From: Bartonella koehlerae C-29
Lineage (GTDB): Bacteria; Pseudomonadota; Alphaproteobacteria; Rhizobiales; Rhizobiaceae
Length of the DNA stretch: 61,050 nt
Direction of reading: 5' to 3'
NCBI RefSeq assembly: GCF_000706625.1
Contig: NZ_KL407334.1
Coordinates: forward strand, 1,601,316-1,662,365
The notes under the pieces were generated by a model. The model was not told the origin of the DNA and did not search any database. It saw only the letters and a program-made list of their open reading frames with translations. Positions 9,783 through 20,031 of this stretch are shown here, piece by piece. The translations under genes were made by a program, and so were the position numbers. Position 1 is the first letter of the stretch, and each line of letters opens with the position of its first letter.

Positions 9783-9972
9783 TCTTACCCTACAAAAGCG
9801 CGCTCCACAACATACGTAGCCGGTGCATTATTGGCACCTTCAACAAGACCAAAGGCTTCACACATTCTTGCACAATCTTTCAGCATTGACATGGAACCAC
9901 AAATCATCACCCGATCTTCATCAGCATTAATCTTTGGCAAACCAGTCATTTCAAAAAAAACACCACTCTCCA
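9783..9972. repeat. Downstream copy of the tandem duplication, forming the functional fpr 3' end
   Basis: Partner of 9571-9760. This copy keeps the intact fpr C-terminus ('VVERAFVG' and stop at 9785-9787), whereas the other copy has diverged. Confidence 0.85.
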
Positions 9973-10615
9973 TAACAGCCGTAATGCGCCCCATATACTC
10001 AGAAGATTCCCTAGTCGTCATGGGATAAAATTTTAACTGTGGTGCATATTCACCAATCAGTGGATCTTGTTGTAAAGAAATGACAAGATCTCTTGCATAA
10101 TTAAGCTCATCCCGCTCACGGGTTGTTTGAATAAGAACCACTTCTGAAAATTTTTCATAAGTTTCAGGATCACGGATAAGACTCGCAAAGGGAGCAACCC
10201 CCGTTCCTGTTGACAAAAGATAAAGGCGCTTTCCAGGAATAAGAGCATCAAGAACCAGTGTTCCAGTAGATTTTTTACGCATGAGAACGATATCACCAAT
10301 TTTAATTTTTTGGAGATATTCGGTTAATGATCCTCCTGGAACTTTGATCGAAAAAAACTCAAGCTGTTCATCCCAAAATGGGCTTGCAACAGAATAAGCG
10401 CGATAAATTGGCTTTTCTGCATTTGGCAAACCAATCATAACAAATTCACCAGAACGAAAACGAAAACTTTCAGGACGATTCAAGCGAAATTTAAACAAAC
10501 GGTCTGTGTAGTGATAAACTTCCTGTACAGTAAGTGCGAACACATTTTCAGGAATAGGAAAGTTTGACGCAACGCCGCTGATATTTGACTGAACATTGCT
10601 AGCAGACGTATTCAT
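9785..10615 (-). CDS. fpr: Ferredoxin/flavodoxin--NADP+ reductase
   Basis: A 276-residue plant-type FNR of the short bacterial (Fpr) subclass. The FAD-binding signature is 'PIYRAYSVASP' (RxYS). 'LYLLSTGTGVAPFASLIRDP' is the NADP+-binding Gly-rich loop, and 'VMICGSMSMLKDC' supplies the second nucleotide-binding region (CGSxxM). The C-terminus VERAFVG is typical of alphaproteobacterial Fpr, where residues after the aromatic site control NADP access. It moves electrons between NADP(H) and ferredoxin or flavodoxin and supports oxidative-stress defence and Fe-S enzymes. The N-terminal ~20 residues before 'FPIPENVFALTVQEV' are longer and polar. The 3' end lies inside a tandem duplication shared with the dead eda gene. 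Confidence 0.94.
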   Translation of the reverse strand: MNTSASNVQSNISGVASNFPIPENVFALTVQEVYHYTDRLFKFRLNRPESFRFRSGEFVMIGLPNAEKPIYRAYSVASPFWDEQLEFFSIKVPGGSLTEYLQKIKIGDIVLMRKKSTGTLVLDALIPGKRLYLLSTGTGVAPFASLIRDPETYEKFSEVVLIQTTRERDELNYARDLVISLQQDPLIGEYAPQLKFYPMTTRESSEYMGRITAVMESGVFFEMTGLPKINADEDRVMICGSMSMLKDCARMCEAFGLVEGANNAPATYVVERAFVG

Positions 10616-10744
10616 AAAATTTTTCCCTTATCTTCATTCAACATTAAACCTTAAATCTTCAAAGTGATATAATACGTGCATCGCCATCTGCCAATATTTT
10701 TCTTAAAAAACAAACCACAAGATCAACACTCTTATATCAAAATT

Positions 10745-11310
10745 AGCTGAAAAAACTGAAATACATAATAAAGAAAAATCACATTCATTAGGAAAATTTC
10801 TTTTTACAGCTCGTGTTATTCTTTATCGTGGTTCTTGGCTTGATATTGAGTTTGATGCTAAAGACATCATTTATGCTCGTATTGACCGACAACGTAAAAT
10901 TCCTGTTATAAATATTTTGATGGCATTAGAGATGGATACGTCAGATATTTTATCGACTTTTTATAATACAGTTACCTATGAGCGAGGTGGAAATGGATGG
11001 CATATTCCATTTTTTTGAGCGCTTTAAAGACATGAAGCCTGTTTCTAATCTTATATATAAGTGCAGAAAGTAGTGAAGTTGTTGCAAAAGCTTTTAAAAA
11101 ACCAACGGTTCGTGCAGCGAAGGCTTTGGCAGAAAAAGGTCTCAAGGCAGTTAAAGTCAGTGAAAACGATTTATGAGGATCTTATCTCATAGAAGATATA
11201 GTTAATTACCAGACAGATGAAATTTATCTTGAAGCTGGTGATGAAATTGACGAAAAACTACTTTTGCTTGATGTTAATGCACACCCTACAAACAAATATC
11301 AAAGCATTTA
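10745..11310 (+). pseudogene. rpoB: Fragment of rpoB (RNA polymerase beta subunit), degenerate
   Basis: A piece of the RpoB N-terminal third. In frame it reads '[20 protein letters not shown]', then '[20 protein letters not shown]', then [20 protein letters not shown]. After shifts at about 11018 and 11060 it reads 'KPTVRAAKALAEKGLKAVK', '[20 protein letters not shown]', then '[16 protein letters not shown]'. These strings follow the order of alphaproteobacterial RpoB at roughly residues 190-340. Neither the start nor the catalytic region is present, and no rpoC neighbours it, so it is a dispersed partial copy rather than the working gene. Confidence 0.85.
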
Positions 11311-12065
11311 ACCTTAAATAAACTTATTACCCTGATAAGTTGTAACACGTAATGAGTATCAAACATTGTCTATAAATAGAGAAACACTCTCTAATTTTTT
11401 AAAATTTATAATCAAAAACTTTAAGAGAGGTAAAATTTGTGGCCCTTTAATAATAATCTTACAATTTCTCCACAAAATCTTCAATGAATTAGCTTTTTTG
11501 ATAATTAATGGACAATCACTCTACAATCCTTTAGAAGACTCTCTATCATTTCACTGCTCTGACAGTTAATCTACCACCATAAACATTAAACTTCTTCCCC
11601 AAGAATTTTTCAACCTATCAAAAACTATAAAAATATCCCTCTTAACGATATCTGTGTCGTAAATGAAACAAGAAGAGCTCTCGCAATCTAGACAAAAACC
11701 AAAGAAAAAACCGGCAAAAGAATACCACAGTGCATTCTCATTGTCAGTGAAGATATGTAAATGCAACACAAGCATTTTAAAAGAATCATTCAAACAATGA
11801 ACATAATATTCATTGAACGATCTACTCCAACTTAATAAAATCTCAAATGCAATCAAGTCCACGAAACTGGAACGGCAATTTTACAACCTTCGACATAATA
11901 CAGAATACCCTCTGTCATTCGTATCTTTATCAAAACAATAGAGAAGGTTTCAGAATAAATTTTCAATCATAAAATTATTGATAATCATACCGCTAAATTT
12001 ATGCTTGTTCTTTTATGGGAGACACAAATGTTAGCGGTATGAGAAAACAGATCAATAACTGGTTC
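11311..12065. other. 755-bp gene-free AT-rich stretch
   Basis: Only unconvincing frames occur, for example 98 codons on the minus strand at 11566-11862, rich in Phe, Leu and Cys with no family resemblance. A minus-strand phrase 'TEGILYYVEGCKIAVPVSW' near 11880-11930 hints at former coding DNA, perhaps another piece of the secreted-protein relic next door. Nothing firmer can be supported. Confidence 0.4.
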
Positions 12066-13101
12066 TTAGTGCATTTTTATAATTTTCCAGCGATGACCAT
12101 CAAACATGTACATCAGTTGTGTTCTGCTATCGACCTTCGTCATATCAGTATTAACATGAATAGATGAGCTGTAACTTGCTTTGTGATCAACAAAAATTGA
12201 TTTTCATTTAAATAAACGAGGTTTTGGGAAATAAATATGAGATGCCCAATAACCATCCTGGGAACGAATAACGATCAAGCTAACTGCTCTCAACGCATCA
12301 GAAATAGTTTGTGCACTCAAATCTTTCCCATTTTAACAAGAAAAACTTTAGATGCACGAGGTAAGGCTCTCTCTCCAAGATAGTTTACAGTATTAATGCA
12401 AGCATCATCATTACAGGCAGCTTGAACCATATAAGAATCATTGCAATTTCATAAGTATCAGTACTTTGTTTCGCTTCGACTGTATTATTGCCTATAAGAG
12501 CTTTAAAGATTGAACTTTGCATCCCCATCACAAAACAAGATGAAAATTGCTCATCCCCTTGAGAATATTTTAAAGAGAATATATTTTCAACAAAGTCAAG
12601 AAAAGCATAAAATTTACCAAATGTTTTTGGAACGTCAATAAAACCCACAATTGTTTTTGTGCTATCCATTAAATCCATCAGAAATCCAACAACTAAATTT
12701 CTACTTTTTGAAATATCTAATTTGTACTGAGGCTCCATCTTCCACGGAATTTCAATACGATATTACATCCCAGAGCCTTCATAATTAAAATATGATACCG
12801 ATCACTCTTCCAACCAACAGCCTTCTATATAGAGTAATTAACGAAATGATTACCTCCACTATTTTGTAAACCAATATATCCACTATCACCGTTTTTAAAG
12901 AAAAACTGCTTTGCTCAATAATAATGAAAATTCACTCCATCATCGTTACTGATCTCCTGGAAAAACGTCCATTGGTTAAATTCTGATTGAGCAGGCCACG
13001 CATGTCCAATAGAAACAATCCCATCCGCAACAATAGCGTAATTTGGGAAACTCACGAAAAACAATAAAAACGAATAATATTTTTTTGATTCTGTAATTCA
13101 T
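12066..13101 (-). pseudogene. Broken gene for a secreted protein resembling the DUF3472 family
   Basis: A Shine-Dalgarno AAGGGGGG precedes the ATG at 13099-13101. One early frameshift restores a signal-peptide-like N-terminus ('YSFLLFFVSFPNYAIVADG'). The body reads 'SIGHAWPAQSEFNQWTFFQE', 'FFFKNGDSGYIGLQNSGG', 'KAVGWKSDRYHIL', 'YRIEIPWKMEPQYKLDIS', 'TIVGFIDVPKTFGKFYAF', ending 'DGHRWKIIKMH' before the stop at 12066. Two in-frame stops (TGA in HYY*AKQ, TAG in YSI*KA) each sit where tryptophan is expected, so single G-to-A changes of TGG explain both. The nGDsGYiGLQ...YSIWka pattern is what suggests DUF3472; that family call is tentative. The 12385-12738 segment is only its longest open piece. 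Confidence 0.55.
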
Positions 13102-13547
13102 AACTAATCCCCCCTTAATTTATTAAATATAAAGTTAATTTGATCAAACTCAGACTCTATAATCAATGTCGCCAAAAGAACTTTAATTTACTATTGATCT
13201 TAAAGTTTTTTCTGATTTCACTATGAAAAACGATATAACGCAGCAGATGAGCCTTTAATTTTTTTAATATCTTTACCCAAGGAGAGAGAATGAAGTCTAT
13301 GCCTTTCCGACTGTCAGTACATTACGTGTTCATAAAAATACAAAGAGAATAAATTACTCTATTGATGATACTCAAAGTACGCATCTTACCTTAAAAGGTT
13401 GCTTTGATGACACATAATTCAGTATGAACTGCTTATGATTTTGATAAGAACAAACAGTACAGGCATCCTTTTCATATATCATAGAAAACTATATGAAAGA
13501 ATCAAAGGGAATTTATGTCTCATTGACTCGAGAGAGGATTTTTAAAA
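13102..13547. other. Intergenic region upstream of alr
   Basis: No supported gene. A frame near 13290-13410 ('LRVHKNTKRINYSIDDTQST') looks like former coding sequence but matches nothing I know. The segment presumably contains the alr promoter; I could not choose a convincing one. Confidence 0.35.
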
Positions 13548-14666
13548 ATGAACAAATCCGCTAAGGATACAACAAACCTATTATTTCCTGCTACAGCGAT
13601 AGCAACCATCGATGTGCGTGCTATTGTTGCAAATTATGTAACTTTAGCCCAACATGTTGCCCCAACTGAGTGTTCAGCGGTTGTGAAAGCCAATGCCTAT
13701 GGGTTGGGTGCTAATAAAATTGCCCCTGCGCTTTATCAGGCTGGCTGCCGCACTTTTTTTGTTGCTCAAATCGAAGAAGCGCTTCAATTAAAAACCGTTT
13801 TACCAGAAAATGTCATGATTGCCCTTCTGAATGGGTTTCCACATAAAGCAGAAGAATTTGTTGCACAATCGGGTATTGTCCCTCTTCTGAACTCTTGGTC
13901 TGCTATTGAAGATTGGCAAACACTCTGCCAAAAAAAGAATAAAAAATTTCCCGCAATCATTCAGGTCGATACAAATATGAGCCGATTAGGGCTTGATAAA
14001 AAAGAATTACAAAAACTTATAAAACACCCTACAATTTTCGAAAAAGCAGAAATAAAATATATTCTCAGTCACCTTGCGAATGGAGAGGACGCCTCTCATT
14101 CATCCAATAACAAACAATTAGCTGCTTTCAAGAGAGTACTTGCACAGTTACCTACCTGTAAAGTCTCATTTGCCAATTCTGGAGGCATTTTTCTTGGTTC
14201 AGATTTTTATTTTGATCTTGTTCGCCCCGGCATAGCACTTTACGGTGTTGATCCCCATGGCAAACATCCAACACCTCTTAAAGCTGTTGTAAAACTTGAA
14301 GCCCAAGTCCTTCAAAGCCGCTTTATTGACGCAGGAATACCTGTTGGTTATGGGGAAAGCTTTATGACCCACAGGCCAAGTACTCTTGCAACCATTTCTA
14401 TCGGCTATGCAGATGGTTGGCCACGCATTCTTTCGAATAAAGGTACCGTTTATTTCAATGGACACAAACTCCCTATTGTTGGACATATTTCTATGGATTC
14501 TATCATAGTCGATGCTACTGATCTCGATAAAAAACCTCAAAGAGGTGATTGGGTAGAGCTCATTGGCCCTCATCAACCCCTTGAAAAAGTATCTATAGAT
14601 ACCAATACTATTCCTCATGAAATTCTCACTTCTCTAGGAAAACGCTATAAACGCATTTACATTTAA
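13548..14666 (+). CDS. alr: Alanine racemase
   Basis: A 372-residue PLP enzyme that interconverts L- and D-alanine for peptidoglycan. The PLP lysine is Lys47 in 'SAVVKANAYGLG', and the opposite-face catalytic tyrosine is Tyr287 in 'SIGYADGWPR'. 'ANSGGIFL', 'RPGIALYG' and 'VGHISMDSI' are the other family blocks. The ATG is preceded by GAGAGAGGAT, a good ribosome site. It stands alone, convergent with gcvP. There is only one alanine-racemase gene in view, so it is probably the biosynthetic enzyme. Confidence 0.96.
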   Translation: MNKSAKDTTNLLFPATAIATIDVRAIVANYVTLAQHVAPTECSAVVKANAYGLGANKIAPALYQAGCRTFFVAQIEEALQLKTVLPENVMIALLNGFPHKAEEFVAQSGIVPLLNSWSAIEDWQTLCQKKNKKFPAIIQVDTNMSRLGLDKKELQKLIKHPTIFEKAEIKYILSHLANGEDASHSSNNKQLAAFKRVLAQLPTCKVSFANSGGIFLGSDFYFDLVRPGIALYGVDPHGKHPTPLKAVVKLEAQVLQSRFIDAGIPVGYGESFMTHRPSTLATISIGYADGWPRILSNKGTVYFNGHKLPIVGHISMDSIIVDATDLDKKPQRGDWVELIGPHQPLEKVSIDTNTIPHEILTSLGKRYKRIYI

Positions 14667-14941
14667 AACTCTCTCAAGAAATTAAAGTGAAGAAAATTAC
14701 CCTCTCAGTAAAAAAAATCTCAGAGCTTCTAGACATGGTTTTAAACAGCTAAATGTACAGACTATCCATCAATACGCCTTCTTCCATATCCTGTTCATCA
14801 ATATTTTCATCAAAATGCTTAAGCAAATAATGACAATGAAAATCATCAATTTATTTTAAGATTATTTTAGATGACCATCAGGAAAACAAAAATCTATACG
14901 CACCAAGAAAAATAATATGATCAAATTCATGAATAAGTGAC
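14667..14941. other. Short intergenic region between convergent alr and gcvP
   Basis: No gene. It leads into the bidirectional terminator at 14942-14974. Confidence 0.4.
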
Positions 14942-14974
14942 AAAAAAGCCCACAAATTCTGTAGAGGCTTTTTT
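14942..14974 (-). terminator. Rho-independent terminator, usable in both directions
   Basis: AAAAAAGCC and GGCTTTTTT form a 9-bp stem around a loop of about 14 nt, with T runs on either strand. It lies 21 bp beyond the gcvP stop and downstream of alr, so it can end both transcripts. Confidence 0.8.
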
Positions 14975-14994
14975 TATTAATGCAAACAAAAAAT

Positions 14995-17799
14995 TTAATA
15001 GGTGTTTTCCAAAGGCGGACAAGAACAAATAAGCATTCTATCTCCTGTAACATTATCAATACGTGAAACAGGCGGCCAATATTTATTTGCGGGATCAAGA
15101 GAGCAATTGGGGAAAGCCGCTTCTTGTCGTGAATAAGGCCGCGCCCAAGCATCATCTATTGTATCGGCCAATGTATGTGGTGCATGAACCAATGGATTAT
15201 TGTCTTTTGGCCAAACACCGCTACCAACTTTCTTAGCTTCTTCAGCAATAGAGAGCAAAGCATCACAAAAACGGTCAATCTCTGCCTTTGGTTCTGATTC
15301 GGTTGGCTCAATCATCAAAGTTCCAGGAACAGGGAAAGACATCGTGGGCGCATGAAATCCGTAATCAATGAGACGTTTTGCAATATCATCAACACTCACC
15401 CCACACTGCTCTTTCAACACACGTGTATCCACGATACATTCATGAGCAACACGTCCCTGCCTACCTCGATAAAGAATGGAATAAGCCTGTGAAAGACGCA
15501 CAGCAATATAATTGGCATTCAAAATTGCTGTTTGTGTTGCATATTTCAAACCCTCAGCGCCCATCATCCGAATATACATCCAAGTAATAACAAGAATAGA
15601 TGCGCTTCCATACGGCGCTGCTGAAACTGCATATCTTGTCCCCTCTTGTTCATGACCTGGCAAAAATGGCTTGAGATGTTCTGCCACTCCAATCGGCCCC
15701 ACACCAGGACCACCACCACCATGGGGAATGGCAAATGTTTTATGAAGGTTCATATGACAAACATCTGCCCCAATATCTGCCGGACGAGCAAGGCCAACAA
15801 GCGCATTCAGATTAGCACCATCAAAATAAACTTGCCCTCTATTTTCATGAATAAAAGAACAAATATCCTTAATACTTTCCTCATAAACACCATGTGTTGA
15901 AGGATAAGTGATCATGAGAGCAGCTAAACGCTCCTTATGCAATTGTGCTTTCATTTTAAGATCATCAAAATCCACATTACCATCATTCAAGCATTTCACC
16001 ACAACAACTTCCATACCGGCCATATGAGCTGAAGCTGGATTGGTGCCATGCGCAGATTCAGGAATAAGACAAAGCGTGCGTTGATGTTCACCCCGCGATT
16101 GGTGATACCGACGAATTGCCAAAAGCCCAGCATATTCACCTTGAGCACCAGAGTTTGGCTGAAAAGAAACTTGTGCAAACCCTGTAATTTCACACAACCA
16201 GGCATTTAACTGATTGATCATTTCCTGATAACCTACCGCATCCTCTTGCGGAACAAAGGGATGTATATTGGCCACCGTAGGCCAGCTTATAGGCATTAGT
16301 TCAGCTGCTGCATTAAGTTTCATCGTACAAGAGCCAAGAGGTATCATTGTCCGATCTAATGCCAAATCCTTATCCGATAAACGACGCAAAAAGCGCATCA
16401 TGTCCGTCTCTGAATGAACCGCATGAAAAAAGGGCTGTGAAAGAAAAGTAGCATCACGCCCTTTACCCATAAGTCTTGGAGAAACCTCATCAACTAACCC
16501 CGCACCGAAAAGCTGTGCTAAAGTACAAGCATCCTCTTGTGTTGACAATTCATCAAAATTGATCGCAACTCTGTCATCATCAAGAATACGAACAAGGCGT
16601 CCACCTGCTTTCGCTTGGCGTGCAATCTCTCGTGCTCTTCCCTTCACAACAACGCTTACACAATCAAAAAAATATTCTCCTTCACAAAAGATACCTACTG
16701 CCTCTAAACCACCAACGAAACGGCATGTTAAATGATGAACGCGCTGAGCAATTTCCTGTAAGCCTTTCGGACCATGCCAAACAGCATAAGCCGTTGCCAT
16801 ATTTGCCAGCAGAGCCTGTGCTGTACAAATATTTGATGTCGCTTTATCGCGCCGGATATGTTGTTCACGTGTTTGCAATGCTAAACGAAAACCAACACGG
16901 CCTTTCGTATCCACTGATTGACCAACAATACGCCCGGGAATAAGACGTGTGAGCGCATCGCTGACCGCAAGATAACCAGCATGAGGACCTCCAAATCCCA
17001 TTGGAACGCCATAACGCTGCATCGAGCCGACAACAATATCAGCTCCCCACTTCGCTGGTGCTTCCATAAGGGTAAGTGCCAAAGGATCAGCAACCACAAT
17101 CACCAGTGCTCCTTTTGCTTTTGCCTCCTTAATGACTTCACTATGATCATTAAAAGAGCCTTTTGTATCTGGCCAGGACAAAACAATCGCAGCGGTATCA
17201 GAACAAATTTCGCTATTTTGGCTAACCCGAAGACCTTGTGTTTCAGAACGCGTTTGTACAACACTCAAGATCTGGGGATGCAAAAAACTCTGAAGAGAAA
17301 TCTTCGTTTTTTTCTCACGCGCAAAGCGGAAAGCCACTGCAATAGCTTCAGCCAAAGCAGTTGCTTCATCAAGAAGTGAAGCAGCTGCAACAGGCAAACC
17401 TGTGAGTTCACTAATCAATGTCTGAAAATAAAATAAAAGCTCTAAACGACCTTGGCTAATTTCTGCCTGATAAGGCGTATAAGCAGTATACCAAGCTGGA
17501 TTTTCAAAAAGATTCCGCAAAATAACAGACGGCACAGATGTTCCATGATACCCCTGCCCAATAAAACTTTTGTGCAGATGATTACGCCCCATCATCTTGG
17601 AGAGTTCTTCCAGAGCTTTCTCTTCACTAACTGCCTTTGGGAGATTAAGCGGCCGTCCCAAATGAATAGAGCAAGGAAGAGCTTGAGAAACCAGTGTATC
17701 AACAGAATCTACTGCTAAAACATCAAGCATTTTTTGTTTTTCATCAGGACAAAGCCCAATATGGCGAGAAAAAAAAGGACGCTCTAACATAGCAGTCAT
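14995..17799 (-). CDS. gcvP: Glycine dehydrogenase (decarboxylating), P-protein
   Basis: A 934-residue single-chain P-protein (N and C halves fused). It is the PLP-dependent subunit that decarboxylates glycine and loads the aminomethyl group on the lipoyl arm of GcvH. The PLP lysine lies near residue 685 in '[19 protein letters not shown]', just before the glycine-rich loop. '[14 protein letters not shown]' at the N-terminus, '[17 protein letters not shown]' and '[19 protein letters not shown]' are strong family blocks. The start overlaps the gcvH stop by 4 nt (ATGA), giving translational coupling. It is last in gcvT-gcvH-gcvP, followed by a terminator. Length is normal for the family. Confidence 0.97.
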   Translation of the reverse strand: MTAMLERPFFSRHIGLCPDEKQKMLDVLAVDSVDTLVSQALPCSIHLGRPLNLPKAVSEEKALEELSKMMGRNHLHKSFIGQGYHGTSVPSVILRNLFENPAWYTAYTPYQAEISQGRLELLFYFQTLISELTGLPVAAASLLDEATALAEAIAVAFRFAREKKTKISLQSFLHPQILSVVQTRSETQGLRVSQNSEICSDTAAIVLSWPDTKGSFNDHSEVIKEAKAKGALVIVVADPLALTLMEAPAKWGADIVVGSMQRYGVPMGFGGPHAGYLAVSDALTRLIPGRIVGQSVDTKGRVGFRLALQTREQHIRRDKATSNICTAQALLANMATAYAVWHGPKGLQEIAQRVHHLTCRFVGGLEAVGIFCEGEYFFDCVSVVVKGRAREIARQAKAGGRLVRILDDDRVAINFDELSTQEDACTLAQLFGAGLVDEVSPRLMGKGRDATFLSQPFFHAVHSETDMMRFLRRLSDKDLALDRTMIPLGSCTMKLNAAAELMPISWPTVANIHPFVPQEDAVGYQEMINQLNAWLCEITGFAQVSFQPNSGAQGEYAGLLAIRRYHQSRGEHQRTLCLIPESAHGTNPASAHMAGMEVVVVKCLNDGNVDFDDLKMKAQLHKERLAALMITYPSTHGVYEESIKDICSFIHENRGQVYFDGANLNALVGLARPADIGADVCHMNLHKTFAIPHGGGGPGVGPIGVAEHLKPFLPGHEQEGTRYAVSAAPYGSASILVITWMYIRMMGAEGLKYATQTAILNANYIAVRLSQAYSILYRGRQGRVAHECIVDTRVLKEQCGVSVDDIAKRLIDYGFHAPTMSFPVPGTLMIEPTESEPKAEIDRFCDALLSIAEEAKKVGSGVWPKDNNPLVHAPHTLADTIDDAWARPYSRQEAAFPNCSLDPANKYWPPVSRIDNVTGDRMLICSCPPLENTY

Positions 17800-18164
17800 C
17801 CGATCAGTTCTTGATAAGCAACCTTATCTAGCAACCCGTCAAGTTGCGTTTCGTCCTGCAAGGTCATTTTCCAGAGCCAACCTTCTGTTTCAGCTTTTTT
17901 GTTTACCAGTTCTGGACTATCTGCCAGAGCTTCATTCATTTCGACCACTTCACCATTCAAAGGTGCATAAACATCTGAAGCTGCTTTCACCGATTCGACA
18001 ACAGCAGCAGCGTCTCCCTTAGAAAGTTTTGTCCCATTTTGTGGCAAATCAATAAAAACCAAATCACCTAACTGCTCTTGAGCATAATTGGTGATCCCGA
18101 CAGTAACCACTTGTCCTTCAACACTAAGCCATTCATGATCTTGTGTAAAATAAGTTTTAGACAT
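17796..18164 (-). CDS. gcvH: Glycine cleavage system H protein
   Basis: A 122-residue lipoyl carrier. The lipoate attachment site is Lys60 in '[20 protein letters not shown]'. The start '[20 protein letters not shown]' and the tail 'LWKMTLQD' are typical. It shuttles the aminomethyl group between the P and T proteins and electrons to the L protein. It sits 6 nt after gcvT and overlaps gcvP by 4 nt. The L protein (lipoamide dehydrogenase) is not encoded here and is usually shared with other complexes. Confidence 0.97.
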   Translation of the reverse strand: MSKTYFTQDHEWLSVEGQVVTVGITNYAQEQLGDLVFIDLPQNGTKLSKGDAAAVVESVKAASDVYAPLNGEVVEMNEALADSPELVNKKAETEGWLWKMTLQDETQLDGLLDKVAYQELIG

Positions 18165-18170
18165 AAAAAA

Positions 18171-19289
18171 TTATCCTTTAAAATAATGTTGTGCAACAAA
18201 AGGAAGTGAATGAACAGACAGTGCAATCTTTTTGCCACGCAGCTCTGTAAATATCTCTGTTCCTTCCACTTTCCAACCAATAGGAACATATCCCATCGCT
18301 ACAGGACCATCAAAAGAAGGGCCAAAACCACCTGATGTTACCAATCCAATCCGATTGCCCTCATCATCGAAAAGCAAAGCACCAGCACGAATAGGTTGAC
18401 GTGTTTGTGGTTTTAAACCAACACGACAACGAGAGGGACCTTTTTTAAGAGCTTCCAGAAAAGCCTTTGCTCCATAAAATTGCGCTTTTTCTCGAACATT
18501 TTTGGGAACGGCCCATGTCAGTGCAGCATCAATGGGCGTAGTATCAGGAGTAATATCACTGCCATGCAAGCATAATCCTGCTTCCAATCGAAGACTGTCG
18601 CGCGCCGCAAGACCGATCCACTCAACACGAGAATCCCTAAGCAATTTTTCAGCCAATTCGCGTGCATGCCCTATGGGAAGAGCAATTTCAAAACCATCTT
18701 CTCCCGTATAACCAGAACGGGCAATAAACCAATCTTGTTGTGGTTCGAATCCTTGCATAAATAACAGTTCATTGCCCGGTAAACCAGCATCAACTAGAAC
18801 AGCAGCTGCTTGTGGACCTTGAAGAGCAAGCAATACCCTTTCAAGAGCAATGACTTGACATTCAAAGCCAACAGCACGTTTTTCAAGTTCAGCAAAATCG
18901 GCTTGTGCATTACCAGCATTAGCAACCAGCATAAAACGACACTCTGCCAAGCGGGTAAGGATAAGATCATCAAGAATGCCAGCCTGTTCATTAAGTAAAT
19001 AGCTATAGCGCGAATGACCAATCTTTAACAGTGCCGCATCAACAGGAAGAGCATAGGATAAAAATTCCACTGCTTGCGACCCCTCAACAGTAATCAATTT
19101 CATATGAGAAATATCAAAAAGGCCTGCATGCGCACGCGTATGAAGATGCTCTTTCAAAACCCCAAGAGGATAAGTCAAAGGCATTTGCCAACCCGCAAAA
19201 GCACCAAATTTCGCTCCAGATTTTTCATGCAATTCATATAAAGGAAGTGTTTTTAAAGAAGATGTTTCAAATTCTCGTGATGTCCCCAT
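18171..19289 (-). CDS. gcvT: Aminomethyltransferase, glycine cleavage T protein
   Basis: A 372-residue tetrahydrofolate-dependent enzyme that releases ammonia and passes the methylene group to THF. 'LPLYELHEKSGAKFGAFAGW', 'HTRAHAGLFDISHMKLITVE', 'RSGYTGEDGFEIALP', 'LEAGLCLHGSDI' and 'VGLVTSGGFGPSF'-like text are diagnostic. It is first in the operon; its leader carries the tandem glycine riboswitch. The N-terminal ~10 residues before LPLYELH vary in the family, so the exact start could be slightly internal. Confidence 0.96.
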   Translation of the reverse strand: MGTSREFETSSLKTLPLYELHEKSGAKFGAFAGWQMPLTYPLGVLKEHLHTRAHAGLFDISHMKLITVEGSQAVEFLSYALPVDAALLKIGHSRYSYLLNEQAGILDDLILTRLAECRFMLVANAGNAQADFAELEKRAVGFECQVIALERVLLALQGPQAAAVLVDAGLPGNELLFMQGFEPQQDWFIARSGYTGEDGFEIALPIGHARELAEKLLRDSRVEWIGLAARDSLRLEAGLCLHGSDITPDTTPIDAALTWAVPKNVREKAQFYGAKAFLEALKKGPSRCRVGLKPQTRQPIRAGALLFDDEGNRIGLVTSGGFGPSFDGPVAMGYVPIGWKVEGTEIFTELRGKKIALSVHSLPFVAQHYFKG

Positions 19290-19332
19290 AATATCTCCAA
19301 AGCCGTGCTAACGCTCACACAATGTGTTCGTT

Positions 19333-19520
19333 TCTGCACCCCTCTGTTACAAACCTGAGAGACTCGCGAAAAAAGCTTTCGCTTACACCTTTGGTGTAGC
19401 CCCTCCCGACTTTCCAGATCTGCCTTTCTCCTTTTACGGTCCTTAGAGCCTGAGAGATTACGGGCTATTTTCCCCTTCGGCGGCAGACACAAAAACTTGC
19501 AGCCTGCACTCTCCCGCACA
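19333..19520 (-). ncRNA. Tandem glycine riboswitch controlling gcvTHP
   Basis: Read on the minus strand, the first aptamer opens GCGGGAGAGTGCAG and contains CCGCCGAAGGGG and AATCTCTCAGGC. After a short linker the second opens CTGGAAAGTCGGGAGG and ends GAGTCTCTCAGG before AGAGGGGTGCAG. These are the conserved glycine-aptamer elements, in the usual cooperative two-aptamer layout. It ends about 45 nt before gcvT. In this class glycine binding normally switches the cleavage genes on. Confidence 0.95.
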
Positions 19521-19563
19521 AGAATGAAAGAAATGACAACGTTCTTTCCGACATATCTCTAAG

Positions 19564-19592
19564 TCTATAGCCTATCTCTATCATACTGTCAT
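19564..19592 (-). promoter_or_regulatory. Likely promoter of the gcvTHP operon
   Basis: Minus strand: -35 ATGACA (19587-19592), 17-nt spacer, -10 TATAGA (19564-19569). This places the start just upstream of the glycine riboswitch. Confidence 0.5.
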
Positions 19593-20031
19593 CAGCAAAA
19601 TGATTAGTATGCCCTAATTTTATACTTGCATAGGTTATTTTAAAGAGCTTATAATGTTAGATCTCGTGTATTTTAAAAATCATAGGTGTTTACAGTTTAG
19701 TAAAGTAAGGAGAATCAGCTTATACATTACCGGCATGAGCTACCAACATAAAAAGGAAATTGCGAAAGGCCAAGACCAAAAACACCAATCAAAAACTAAA
19801 AAAACAAATTGAAGACAATATAAAATTTCACGGACTAAAAAGAGTGTCCCCTTTTGTATAGTCCTATTATAGCCGCAAAGTTTATTCTCTCTAAACTACA
19901 TACTCTAAGAATATCAGGAAATATGATCTTAACATTCAAGGGGGGGTAGTCTCTATTATCGATAAGTAGTATCATAAACTGTGGGGCTCTTTATGCACCA
20001 AACCTCACTATACAAAGGTTTTAAAATACGA
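19593..20031. other. Intergenic region between divergent gcvT and the Lon-domain gene
   Basis: No gene is supported. The segment must carry the promoter of the rightward operon; ATAGTCCTATTATAGCC near 19856 contains a -10-like TATTAT but no matching -35. Confidence 0.35.

Noticed and set aside
9588-10028. 146-codon plus-strand frame covering the fpr 3' end
   Set aside because: It is antisense to fpr and to its duplicated tail; its internal repeat ('TFNKTKGFTHS' twice) only reflects the 212-bp tandem duplication.
15378-17718. Several plus-strand frames of 60-150 codons across gcvP
   Set aside because: All are antisense to a clearly coding gene and have atypical composition.
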